From positions 1-64,000 of the forward strand of contig JAJDUH010000025.1 of the NCBI GenBank assembly GCA_022826805.1: a stretch of 64,000 nt of DNA, given 5' to 3'. Positions 52,373-60,522 of the stretch are shown piece after piece. Every line of letters begins with the position of its first letter. Position 1 is the first letter of the stretch. The notes under the pieces were generated by a model, which had not been told where the DNA came from, did no database searches, and was given only the letters and a program-made list of their open reading frames with translations. This DNA comes from Candidatus Poribacteria bacterium (GTDB lineage Bacteria; Poribacteria; WGA-4E; WGA-3G). A program made the position numbers and the translations under genes.

Positions 52373-53425
52373 CTACAATTCGCGTGATATTTGCCTTGCT
52401 TTGTTGATTTCCGTCAAGACGTTCATTGCGTGCAGTGATTCCTGCTTGTCGTATTGTGGACATTGACGTAAACCGGCAGCAAGACATCGGTGGACTGCTT
52501 CGGCTTGGTAGAGAAAACCGTGCTGGTTAGGAGACGATCTCCCCATTGCTACAGATCCGGGTAGAGGGTACTCGAAGTAGTGCAGCGGGGCAGGTGCATT
52601 TCTTGTCCTGTACTGCGAAGGCACACCGTTTGGCGGTGGAATCCGAATAGAGATGCGCGTCGGACAGTGTCCTGGTCGTTCAAGCGTGATGCGTCCCTCT
52701 GTTCCGACAAGCTCTGTCACTTCAGCGAACTCAGAGCTACGTGGTGGAAATGTAAACACGGCATACTTGTCGCTGCCATAATCCACGATTGCGCCACCAG
52801 TACGCTCTCCTATGGCGGTAACCCCCTTCGGTACTGCTGACGCACCGAAGGCAAGTGGTGCTGCTTGGATGGTATAGATCGGGTCGATGAAGTCTGACTG
52901 CGTTAGGACGACCTCACCGATGGTGCCTGCCTCAATTGCGGTGCGGGCATGCTCTACCGCTGGAAAAAAACGGGTCCACATACCGTCTTGCATCATTACG
53001 TCTTTCTCTTCGGCTGCGGTGTACATCTCTTGGGCATCGGAAAGATTTATAGTGAGTGGTTTCTCGCAGAGTACATGTTTGCCTGCTTCAATTGCGAGAA
53101 GGGTGTGCTCCTTATGCAGTGGGTTAATCGTCCCAATGTATACAATATCTACATCGTCAGCTGCGACCATTTCCCTGTAGTCTCCATACGCAGTGCCAAC
53201 CCCGTACTGCCTTGCGAATTCTTTTGCTCGGTCAAGGTCTCGTGCTGCCACAGCACTCACAGTTGCCCCTTCGCAGGCGTGTAAAGCCCATACCCACTGT
53301 GCCGAAATATTACCAGCACCGAGGATACCCCAACGCAACGGAAAAGAGACATCACCTGCGCTTGTAAGACCCCGGCGGATGTCGAGCGGTGTTGAGAGAG
53401 GCATATTTTCTGTATTAGAATTCAT
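52373..53425 (-). CDS. Gfo/Idh/MocA-family oxidoreductase
   Basis: A 350-residue NAD(P)-dependent dehydrogenase. The Rossmann motif is WGILGAGNISAQWVWAL. The family hallmark EKPLTINLSDAQEM contains the catalytic Lys of the EKP motif, and IGTINPLHKEHTLLAIEAGKHV precedes it. The C-terminal alpha/beta domain includes a SDFIDPIYTIQAAPL strand and a GGAIVDYGSDKYA segment. Members oxidise sugars, inositols and related compounds. It lies 36 bases downstream of the zinc dehydrogenase at 53462-54475, both on the minus strand, suggesting a shared polyol or sugar pathway. Confidence 0.88.
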   Translation of the reverse strand: MNSNTENMPLSTPLDIRRGLTSAGDVSFPLRWGILGAGNISAQWVWALHACEGATVSAVAARDLDRAKEFARQYGVGTAYGDYREMVAADDVDIVYIGTINPLHKEHTLLAIEAGKHVLCEKPLTINLSDAQEMYTAAEEKDVMMQDGMWTRFFPAVEHARTAIEAGTIGEVVLTQSDFIDPIYTIQAAPLAFGASAVPKGVTAIGERTGGAIVDYGSDKYAVFTFPPRSSEFAEVTELVGTEGRITLERPGHCPTRISIRIPPPNGVPSQYRTRNAPAPLHYFEYPLPGSVAMGRSSPNQHGFLYQAEAVHRCLAAGLRQCPQYDKQESLHAMNVLTEINKARQISREL

Positions 53426-53461
53426 AGGATCTCCCTTTGTTAAAGCAAGCCTGCTTAATTT

Positions 53462-54475
53462 TCACACCCACGGATCAAGAACAACTTTTCCACAATTATT
53501 CGTACACTGCAACGCCCACGCCTCCTGAATGCTGCTCATAGGGAAGGTGTGCGTGATGAATGTATCCAGCTGCTCCTTCACTTGTGTAATCATCCGTATC
53601 ATAGCAGGTGTATCTGCGAGGTTGTAATGCCGGGTACCATGTAAGGTCAAGCCTTTATTGATAATATCGCCCGCTTGAATTGTCACTTCACGAATTCCAC
53701 CAATCAGTGAAATATGTCCCTTCGCGCGTGTTGCATCAATCAATAATTGGACGGCTGCGGAAGCCCCTGAGCATTCCACGCCTTTATCAACACCTCTACC
53801 GTCCGTCAGGTCCCGAATCTGATCGGTGGCATCTGCATCTTGTGGGTTGACGACTGCTGCGGCACCGAGTTTTTTCGCGAGGGCTGCGCGATACGGGTGG
53901 CTTTCAACAACGATGACATGAGCGTCTCTATACACGGCATTAATCACACCGCCAAGCCCAACAGGTCCCATTCCTGTGATTAAGACAGTATCAAAGGCAT
54001 TGACGTCCATCAATCGCATGGCATTAGACGTCGATCCAAGTCCACAACATGCCATTCCAGCGTGATGATAGGAGACGCCTTCTGGAATCGGGATCAGTTG
54101 CCAGTCATATTTAAGGATGTACTGCGCATAAGTCGCCGTCATACCCGGCTGTTCAGGCACATTTGGGGGTTGATTGTCGTTCTGACAGTGTGCATATTCG
54201 CCTGTTAAGCAGAGATGACACTTTCCACACGGGTAGTGTGGCATCACAACAACGCGATCGCCTACTTTGACAGTGCCCTCTTGTGCGATTTCTACGACTT
54301 CACCAGCGGCTTCATGTCCGAAGCTGTCGCTCTCACCTTCATTTTTGAAGCTTTTGTATTCTGTGCACATGGGTGCTGAATGAATTTTGACGACGACGAA
54401 CTCACCCTTAGCAACCGGGTCTGGTTTGTCAATTAATCCCGCACTTTCGGGTCCGAATTTGGCTACAACTTTCAT
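53462..54475 (-). CDS. Zinc-dependent alcohol dehydrogenase
   Basis: A 337-residue medium-chain dehydrogenase. SAPMCTEYKSF replaces the usual CGSD at the catalytic-zinc position (Cys present). FGHEAAGEV gives the His and Glu, CGKCHLCLTGEYAHC the structural-zinc cysteines, and VLITGMGPVGLGGVI the nucleotide site. ATG 54475 is chosen because GGAG lies 6-8 bases upstream; an in-frame ATG 12 bases earlier has none at a good distance. It precedes the Gfo/Idh/MocA gene. The substrate is unknown. Confidence 0.88.
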   Translation of the reverse strand: MKVVAKFGPESAGLIDKPDPVAKGEFVVVKIHSAPMCTEYKSFKNEGESDSFGHEAAGEVVEIAQEGTVKVGDRVVVMPHYPCGKCHLCLTGEYAHCQNDNQPPNVPEQPGMTATYAQYILKYDWQLIPIPEGVSYHHAGMACCGLGSTSNAMRLMDVNAFDTVLITGMGPVGLGGVINAVYRDAHVIVVESHPYRAALAKKLGAAAVVNPQDADATDQIRDLTDGRGVDKGVECSGASAAVQLLIDATRAKGHISLIGGIREVTIQAGDIINKGLTLHGTRHYNLADTPAMIRMITQVKEQLDTFITHTFPMSSIQEAWALQCTNNCGKVVLDPWV

Positions 54476-54527
54476 CCGAATCTCCATCTCTTAATGCGTA
54501 AAATGTGTGTAAGCAATCAAACCTGCT

Positions 54528-55646
54528 TTAGCGATGGTGTCTGTCAACCTTTTTAATCACTCCCCATGTCTTGAGAAGTTTATCGACTGGATTAACACCT
54601 TGGCGTTCTTCTGTGTTGTAGACCTCAACAGTTGTAAATGGAACATCATTATGGCTTGCGTCGCTAAAAATGTAGATATCCCCATTTATAACCTCAGCCT
54701 TATGGCCGATCCTGGCTACAGACATGTCAGATTTCTGTGTCCAACGACGGGTTCGAGGGTGGTAGATTTCTATTGTTTTAAAATCTGTCGTCCGCTGCCC
54801 CCGATTCCAAAAATAACCACCTATTACATAAATTTTTCCGTTGATGACACTTGCGGTATGCCCCGATTTTGCGGTAGGCATATCTCCTATTTCGCGCCAA
54901 TGCTTTCTTTTCGAGTCATAGACTTCAATACTGGAAAGAAAAGGACCCGGATGATTTATAATCAGGGGCAATCCCGTGCCACCCATGACGTAAATCTTTC
55001 CGTCAACAACGTTGACTGCGGCACCAGCACGCGCATGGTTCATGTTTTTCCCTTTTGCCCACGTGTCAGTCCCTGGATCATACACCTCCACAGTGTCTAA
55101 ACGAAACGATTTTATCTTGTCTGATGTCCCACCGATTGCGAATATTTTCCCGTCCACGACACACGTGCTGGTGTTTCTGGGTGTAGGCATATCGGCTCTC
55201 GGTGTCCATGTGTCAGTATCCGGGTCATACATTTCGACGGTTGGCAGGTCTTCAGGCTTCCACCTTCGGAGCCTTATCACCTCATTATTTGGCAGAAGGA
55301 CATCAACCTCAAATCGATTCAGCGCTGTTCCACCAATCGCGTAGATTTTTCCATCTACAACCGAGGTCGCCGCGTCAGTGCGAGGTGTTGGCATATCAGC
55401 CTTTCGTTCCCACGTATCGGTTTTCGGGTCGTACACTTCGACGGTTGGGAGGGACAAGTCTCCGAGTCCGTCAACATAGCCCCCGATTGCGAATATTTTC
55501 CCGTTGACGACACACGTGGTAAATCCTGATCGGGGCGTTGGCATGTTTGCTTTCTGTTGCCAAGTTCCATCTGCTGCGAGATTGACGACCTTGATTACTG
55601 ATAGTGCCGTTAACATCAGGATGCCTAAAGCCAAACGCATTTTCAT
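54528..55646 (-). CDS. Exported Kelch-repeat protein with C-terminal WGxIK tail
   Basis: A 372-residue secreted beta-propeller. A signal peptide (MKMRLALGILMLTALSVIKV) is followed by about six Kelch repeats with the pattern 'MPTPR...V.GKI(F/Y)(A/V)IGG...VE(V/M/I)YDP.TDTW': for example VVDGKIYAIGG, VEVYDPGTDTWAKG, INGKIYVIGG and IEIYHPRTRRWTQ. It probably binds proteins or glycans outside the cell. The end VNPVDKLLKTWGVIKKVDRHHR contains the WGxIK tail found in three other exported proteins here, followed by six extra basic residues. AGAGG precedes the ATG. Confidence 0.88.
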   Translation of the reverse strand: MKMRLALGILMLTALSVIKVVNLAADGTWQQKANMPTPRSGFTTCVVNGKIFAIGGYVDGLGDLSLPTVEVYDPKTDTWERKADMPTPRTDAATSVVDGKIYAIGGTALNRFEVDVLLPNNEVIRLRRWKPEDLPTVEMYDPDTDTWTPRADMPTPRNTSTCVVDGKIFAIGGTSDKIKSFRLDTVEVYDPGTDTWAKGKNMNHARAGAAVNVVDGKIYVMGGTGLPLIINHPGPFLSSIEVYDSKRKHWREIGDMPTAKSGHTASVINGKIYVIGGYFWNRGQRTTDFKTIEIYHPRTRRWTQKSDMSVARIGHKAEVINGDIYIFSDASHNDVPFTTVEVYNTEERQGVNPVDKLLKTWGVIKKVDRHHR

Positions 55647-55756
55647 GATGTGCCTCTATTCTTTCCCGGCGTGTGAATATAGAAAAAATACTCAATCTCG
55701 CCATATTATATAGCTTTTAGGAGTTTAAAGCAACTCTTCTGTGGATATGGAAATGG

Positions 55757-55835
55757 ACAACTGAAAAGGTGGGGAAGGCAGGCGAGGCACCCAATCAACG
55801 GTATGAATGCCTTATGGCATTCCCCGCCTCGCCCA
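55757..55835 (-). repeat. GGCGGGGAA hairpin repeat (copy 3, inverted)
   Basis: An inner perfect stem GAATGCC/GGCATTC (55805-55822) lies inside an outer stem GGCGAGGC/GCCTCGCC (55781-55833). Read on the minus strand it is GGCGGGGAATGCC, ATAA, GGCATTCATACCGTTGATT, as in copies 1 and 2. GACAACTGAAAAGG at its plus-strand left end links it to the CAGTTATCAGTT family. Confidence 0.7.
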
Positions 55836-55868
55836 ACACTATTTGTGAGCGTACGGTTTAAGAGGGTA

Positions 55869-56834
55869 TTATTTCTGTTTTAATTGACCCCATGTCGTCG
55901 TTAGCAAGTCTGCCTGAGGTTGGACAGGTAACGTCGCAGGATCAAACCAATCCGCGGCGTAATTAATACCGCGTCGGGTGAGTTTTTGGCTGATACCCGT
56001 ATGTAGATTAATTTTAAAGAGTTGGGTATGATCGCCATCGAGTCGTTGATACAGGAGTTCCGTTCCATCTGGAGACCATACAGGCATGGACGCTCTCGAA
56101 CGCCCAACGGGAACAACCTGACGGAGTTCTTTACCAAAGCGATCCATCATATAGATTGTCCCTTTATGAACATCTTTTCGGAGGATTGGTATATGGGCAA
56201 AAGCGATTTTCTCTCCGTCCGGGGACCATGCCGCATCAAGCATGCGTAGCCAGGCTTCAGGATGGATTGTTTTCTGGGCTCTGGTCCTTAGGTTAACAAG
56301 TTGGAATTGGTAGCTTCCTGGATGTATGGCTTGTGTCAAGGTAAAAAGGATGTGTGTTCCGTCCGGAGACCACGCCGGACTTCCTCCAAGCCAACCTGTT
56401 TGGGCGATTTGCTGGACATCGTCTCCATCAATGGAGGCGACATAGATAGCCCAAGGCTGCGTATAAGCAATCGATTCCCCATCGGGCGACCAGACGGGGT
56501 ATTCTCTATAGGCAGATTTTCTGAAAACCTTCCGTACATTCTTCCCGTTGGCGTCCATAATGTAAATGTCCCGCTCGCCGTCGCGATCGGAGTTAAAAAC
56601 AATATGCTCGCCTGTGGGTGACCAGATAGGATTATGATCTCGTGCAGGATCACGGGTTAAGTTCACCAGATCACTCCCATCAGGGTTCATAATATAAATT
56701 TCTGAGTTACCGTCACGTGTAGATGAAAATGCGATCTTGGGAGTTGTCGGTGCTTTTGCAAAGACCGAATTAATGTTTGGATTCGTTAAATCGGCACTGA
56801 AAAGGCAAAAGAGAAAGAGGATTGTCCGTTTCAT
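55869..56834 (-). CDS. Exported TolB-like/WD40-type beta-propeller with C-terminal WGxLK tail
   Basis: A 321-residue secreted protein made of PD40-type repeats: KIAFSSTRDGNSEIYIMNPDG, IVFNSDRDGERDIYIMDANG, PVWSPDGESIAY, PAWSPDGTHILF, AAWSPDGEKIAF and PVWSPDGTELLY. These are the TolB-type propeller blades. A signal peptide (ILFLFCLFSADLTNPNINSVFA) precedes. ATG 56834 follows AAGGAG by 9 bases. The end, LPVQPQADLLTTTWGQLKQK, carries the shared C-terminal tail. There are no other Tol-Pal genes nearby, so this is not TolB itself but an extracellular propeller of unknown ligand. Confidence 0.87.
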   Translation of the reverse strand: MKRTILFLFCLFSADLTNPNINSVFAKAPTTPKIAFSSTRDGNSEIYIMNPDGSDLVNLTRDPARDHNPIWSPTGEHIVFNSDRDGERDIYIMDANGKNVRKVFRKSAYREYPVWSPDGESIAYTQPWAIYVASIDGDDVQQIAQTGWLGGSPAWSPDGTHILFTLTQAIHPGSYQFQLVNLRTRAQKTIHPEAWLRMLDAAWSPDGEKIAFAHIPILRKDVHKGTIYMMDRFGKELRQVVPVGRSRASMPVWSPDGTELLYQRLDGDHTQLFKINLHTGISQKLTRRGINYAADWFDPATLPVQPQADLLTTTWGQLKQK

Positions 56835-56955
56835 AGGTTGATTCTCCTTAGCGTTTCTGCTGAAAGTGTATAGGTATGAACTGCACATCTTGTGTCATCT
56901 TGCTTTTTCACTTTTTCCCTTTTGAAGGAAGGATACTCGGGTTCAGTAGGAGACT

Positions 56956-59058
56956 TCACTCACTCACCCACTCATATTTCGTGAGATTTAACCCCGTGGG
57001 TGGATCGGCATCACTTACCCAATTCCCCTTAATCCACAACTGATGCAAGATTTTCAGTCCCTCAAGCGGATGGGTGTCCTTGATATGGCTGTTTACAACA
57101 TATAAAAAATTAGGTTTCTTCGGCTCCACAAGCCGACGGATATTAAAAACACTGGTCGCCTCCTGAGGCGCCATTTCTAAGTTGATGAGATTTGTCGATG
57201 GGTGCCAGTCATAATTTGTAGAATTTACGCGGACGTGCCAGAAATGTAGATCTTCCACTTGTGTCAAATTCGCCAGCGGATGTGAGTCTACTGTTGGATT
57301 GTTCCCAAAGTGGCGTGTGCTAAGACTCGTCGTTAACTCTGGGTTACTAATGCTATTGCTGTCTTTGTGATCCTCATTTTGTCGCTCTAAACCTGGTCCA
57401 TTCTTCTTCATAGAGGAAACGCCGGATAGTAGTCCGAGATCCCCTCGCACCGTTGTCCGCGACACAGCGTCGGACATCCGTGCCTCAGTGGCGTGTGTTT
57501 GTTCTGTTGGTTCCAGAGCAACATCGTATTTAACATCTGTAAGATTCAATCCTAAGAGCGGACTTAAATTTCTTATCGGATTTTCCTTGATCCACAGCGT
57601 TCGCAAGTTCATCAGTCCGGAAAGTGGATCGATGTCTTCGATGCGATTGTGTGTGAGGATCAGCTGGTTTAGGTTCTTCAAACCTGACAACGGCACAACG
57701 CTTTCAACTTTGTTATCAAAAAGGTCTAAGGTTTCTAAGCTTATCAGATTTGCAAGCGGTCTTAAATCGCTTACGTGATTGTTCGCTAAATTCAGATGGA
57801 TAAGGGAAGTCAATGAACGGAGTGGAGATACGTCGGTTATCTGATTACCACTTACATTGAGATACATCAGAGTGGTGAGCGAAGCGAGCGGCGTCAAGTC
57901 GGTGATATAATTGCCCCCGTTGCCAAAACTTAAGGACACTATCTTATGAGCGAATTCCAGCCCCTTTATATCAGTAATACCTGTTCCACCCGTTCTTAGG
58001 CGTCGCAGCCCTTGCAGCATATCCTTTGTCAACGGAGCAGTTGCAGGAAGTGCAAGTTCCTTCCGAACTGCGGCGCGCAATGCTGAATCGGGCATCCATG
58101 TTTCAACATTAGCAGTCTCTGAAGACACCAGTGCATCCGATGTTGTGATCGTTTCAGAGACCTGTAAGCCTGTACTGCTGCTTTTACTGGTGCCAGCAAC
58201 ACGACCAACTTGATTTCGCACCGCTGGTTTTACGTCAGCCTCAAAAAGGATAGGTGCGTCAACTATTTCGATAGTAGGTTCAGACTGCGCCTCAAAACTA
58301 TAGGGTTCCTGAAACCGTGTCAGGTATTGATCGCTTGTACCGAACAGTAAGGCGATTAGAAGCATACTCGTGCCGAAAGCGAGCCATGGGATGAAAGGTT
58401 TCGGCATCGGTTGCGGTGTGATTTTTATATCGGCGACTTGTCGTATAATGTTCTCAGTAAGACTCGCTGGGATTGGCATGCCGCCGAGAACTTCTTGAAT
58501 TAGGAGTTCCTGAGCGTCTTGTAATCGCTTTCTCGCCCGATGCAGTCGACTCCTAATCGTGTTCACCGACACACCGAGGAATTTGCCAATCTCCATCGCT
58601 GTCATTTCACCGAGATAGTAGAGTGTCATCACCGTCCGCTCGCTCTCGGGCAATTTTTCCAGAAGTTTTTTGACGATCTCATAGCGATGTTCATCCATTT
58701 CTGCCTCACGCGCTTCCAAGACATAATTTGTGTAAGCTGATTGCTCTAACTCCATCACAGAGGTATTTTCCAACGACTGTATCGCAGGTTTCTGTTTTCG
58801 TATCCAATTTAGGCAAAGCCGATTCGCAATAACATAGAGCCATCCAGAAAATTGGTTTGGATTTTTAAGCGTAGAAAGCTTTTTATACGCTCGAAGGAAG
58901 GTGTCTTGGGTAATCTCTTCAGCGTAATGAAAATCGCCAATCTTCCGCCAAGCGAGCGCATGAACACTTTTTTGGTATTTCTGGACCAAGGTGTTAAATG
59001 CTATGTCGTTCCCTGACAAAGTATCGTGAATCAACTGAACATCGTTTTCTCTTTCCAT
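56956..59058 (-). CDS. ECF sigma factor fused to a transmembrane helix and internalin-like leucine-rich repeats
   Basis: A 700-residue multidomain protein. Residues 15-90 are sigma-70 region 2 (FNTLVQKYQKSVHALAWR, then EEITQDTFLRAYKKL, then NPNQFSGWLYVIANRL). Residues 125-185 are region 4 (LPESERTVMTLYYLGEMTAM, then GVSVNTIRSRLHRARKRL). One hydrophobic helix spans 222-240 (IPWLAFGTSMLLIALLFG). A low-complexity linker leads to a cap-like WMPDSALRAAVRKELAL (321-337). LRRs of 22 residues run from about 365 to 510 (pattern L-x-x-L-x-L-x-x-N-x-I-x-D-V/L-x-PL). A weaker LRR-like part ends the protein. AGGAGG lies 7 bases before ATG 59058. The C-terminal part should face the periplasm, making sensor and sigma factor one molecule. 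Confidence 0.9.
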   Translation of the reverse strand: MERENDVQLIHDTLSGNDIAFNTLVQKYQKSVHALAWRKIGDFHYAEEITQDTFLRAYKKLSTLKNPNQFSGWLYVIANRLCLNWIRKQKPAIQSLENTSVMELEQSAYTNYVLEAREAEMDEHRYEIVKKLLEKLPESERTVMTLYYLGEMTAMEIGKFLGVSVNTIRSRLHRARKRLQDAQELLIQEVLGGMPIPASLTENIIRQVADIKITPQPMPKPFIPWLAFGTSMLLIALLFGTSDQYLTRFQEPYSFEAQSEPTIEIVDAPILFEADVKPAVRNQVGRVAGTSKSSSTGLQVSETITTSDALVSSETANVETWMPDSALRAAVRKELALPATAPLTKDMLQGLRRLRTGGTGITDIKGLEFAHKIVSLSFGNGGNYITDLTPLASLTTLMYLNVSGNQITDVSPLRSLTSLIHLNLANNHVSDLRPLANLISLETLDLFDNKVESVVPLSGLKNLNQLILTHNRIEDIDPLSGLMNLRTLWIKENPIRNLSPLLGLNLTDVKYDVALEPTEQTHATEARMSDAVSRTTVRGDLGLLSGVSSMKKNGPGLERQNEDHKDSNSISNPELTTSLSTRHFGNNPTVDSHPLANLTQVEDLHFWHVRVNSTNYDWHPSTNLINLEMAPQEATSVFNIRRLVEPKKPNFLYVVNSHIKDTHPLEGLKILHQLWIKGNWVSDADPPTGLNLTKYEWVSE

Positions 59059-59180
59059 GAAGCTTCCTCCTGATGAACAAATCGGACCGTATTTGCATCC
59101 CCAAAGCGTTCTAATGAAATCTAAGTCTTGGACTTTGTGCAATACCACAGGATATATAATCACATCATTTTAATCTTAAA

Positions 59181-59207
59181 GACACTTTTTTTCGACAAAA
59201 AGTTGCA
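59181..59207 (-). promoter_or_regulatory. Candidate ECF-type promoter of the sigma-LRR gene
   Basis: On the minus strand TGCAACTT (59207-59200), 16 bases, then GTC (59183-59181). The AAC-type -35, 16-base spacer and GTC-type -10 suit ECF sigma factors, and the site is 120 bases before the gene. Many ECF genes are autoregulated. The rest of the 59164-59477 gap shows no gene. Confidence 0.3.
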
Positions 59208-59477
59208 TAAAGTGAAAAAATAAAAGATATATAGGATTTTTTCACTATTGTAACCTAAGTTGCCACTTTGTAGCATAGGAAACTGTTAGCCTGTGCAAAT
59301 TCATGCCGAAAATGACACAAAATGCTATGAATTTTTCGCAATACCTAACGATTCTTGATGAAAAACGGCCGCCGTCATTCTAAACTCATATAGGTAGCAA
59401 GTTGAGTTATTGTAAGGGGATTGGAGGGGCAATTCCGTGCGTTTTATCGGTGGGTCGGCACTATATGGAAATTGAGA

Positions 59478-59605
59478 TTATCGCTTTCCGTCTTTGAATC
59501 TTGCGATAGTGCCACGGCGGCTAACTCGGCTTTTGCGTAGTATGCTGGCATTTGAGAAGATTTCCAGCGTCCTGCAATTGCATATCGACGACGGTTACGC
59601 TGGCT
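59478..59605 (-). pseudogene. C-terminal remnant of a tyrosine recombinase (integrase)
   Basis: On the minus strand one frame reads RRYAIAGRWKSSQMPAYYAK then AELAA; after a one-base shift it continues RGTIARFKDGKR and stop. GRWKS-x-x-MP-x-x-Y is the C-terminal pattern containing the catalytic Tyr of phage-type integrases. The rest of the gene is missing. It marks the edge of a decayed mobile or accessory island. Confidence 0.45.
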
Positions 59606-59616
59606 TGCGTCCATTT

Positions 59617-59645
59617 TTGTTTTTTCATGTGAATTCTGCTATAAT
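59617..59645 (+). promoter_or_regulatory. Promoter of the broken MNT gene
   Basis: TTGTTT (59617-59622), 17 bases, then a perfect TATAAT (59640-59645), 52 bases before the GTG start. Confidence 0.5.
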
Positions 59646-59697
59646 AACAGGAAGGACATTTTGAGTTTTCAAAAAACGTGGATAAAGGGAGCAGGCA

Positions 59698-60011
59698 GTG
59701 AAGAACGAATTTATCTCAATTATGACAGAGCGAATTGTACAAGACTTTGACCCCTTGCAAATTATTCTCTTCGGCTCACAGGCACGTGGGGCGCAGATCA
59801 GCAGAGCGACATAGATATGCTCGTCGTTTTTGCTGAACTTAGGGATAAACGGAAAACATCTCTTGATATTATGCGCGCCCTATCCGACTTACCTGCGGCA
59901 AAGGATATCTTGGTCTCAACGCCTGAAGAGCTCGAACGTCACCGTACGCGGATTGGATCGGTACTTCGTTATGCTCAACGCGAGGGGAAAATCCTTTATG
60001 CAAGCGACTGA
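59698..60011 (+). pseudogene. MNT-type nucleotidyltransferase (HEPN/MNT antitoxin family), frameshifted
   Basis: GTG 59698 with GGGAG upstream starts a frame through DPLQIILFGSQARGA, the N-terminal half of the MNT motif (GS-x-x-RG-x-x-x-x-SD-x-D). It then ends at TAG 59814 after losing one base near 59792. The neighbouring frame carries the second half, DQQSDIDMLVVFAELRDK, to the stop at 60009-60011. MNT proteins are antitoxins that add AMP to HEPN toxins. The catalytic motif is cut by the shift, so it is probably inactive. Confidence 0.8.
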
Positions 60012-60129
60012 TCGACTTGCAGACGCTGCCCGCTGGCTGCGCTATGCCAAAGAAGATTTGATAACAGCTGAAACTCTTCTAAGGCAACCCGATGTGCCGC
60101 CTCGCCAAGCAAGCGAGTCTGCACGGTAA
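59998..60129 (+). pseudogene. HEPN-domain toxin, truncated
   Basis: ATG 59998 overlaps the MNT end and encodes MQATDRLADAARWLRYAKED then LITAETLLRQPDVPPRQA, the N-terminal helix of HEPN proteins. It diverges after residue 38 and stops at 60129, where a full protein would continue for about 90 residues with the R-x4-6-H active site. What follows to 60413 is unassigned sequence with no gene that I can support. Confidence 0.75.
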
Positions 60130-60413
60130 GTTCGTTTTTCATCGCTTGCCATTAATCCCGACCGCTCCAGTCATTCACAAACTATTTGACGGGTATCCTC
60201 GCAAAGATATAGGTATTCACCTTCACCCTCTTGGTCTGTCTTGGAGAACCGAAGCTGTAGTATGTTATCCTTGAGATCATCTATGCGAATTCAACGTCTA
60301 TTCATTCCTATTCAATATCGTCACTCGGTTTGTTTCATAGGTGGTTGGTGCTGGATTTCAGAGGTTCGGTTCTCCGGTGCACCTTGGACGCTATGAACTC
60401 CAGAAAATTTTGT

Positions 60414-60442
60414 TTGACGTTACACGATGCTTATGCTAAATT
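60414..60442 (+). promoter_or_regulatory. Promoter of the second LamG gene
   Basis: TTGACG (60414-60419), 17 bases, then TAAATT (60437-60442), preceded by TGC as an extended -10. It is 80 bases before the LamG start; AGGAG at 60509-60513 is the ribosome-binding site. Confidence 0.5.
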
Positions 60443-60522
60443 AGTTTTGCCTGTTCAGTACAGGCAAACGGAAAAATGTGTTCAGCTAATTCAGACAAAT
60501 CCTACACAGGAGACTTGTAAAG

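Noticed and set aside
60092..60274. A 60-residue frame after the HEPN fragment
   Set aside because: It overlaps the truncated HEPN gene, lacks a ribosome-binding site and resembles no known protein.
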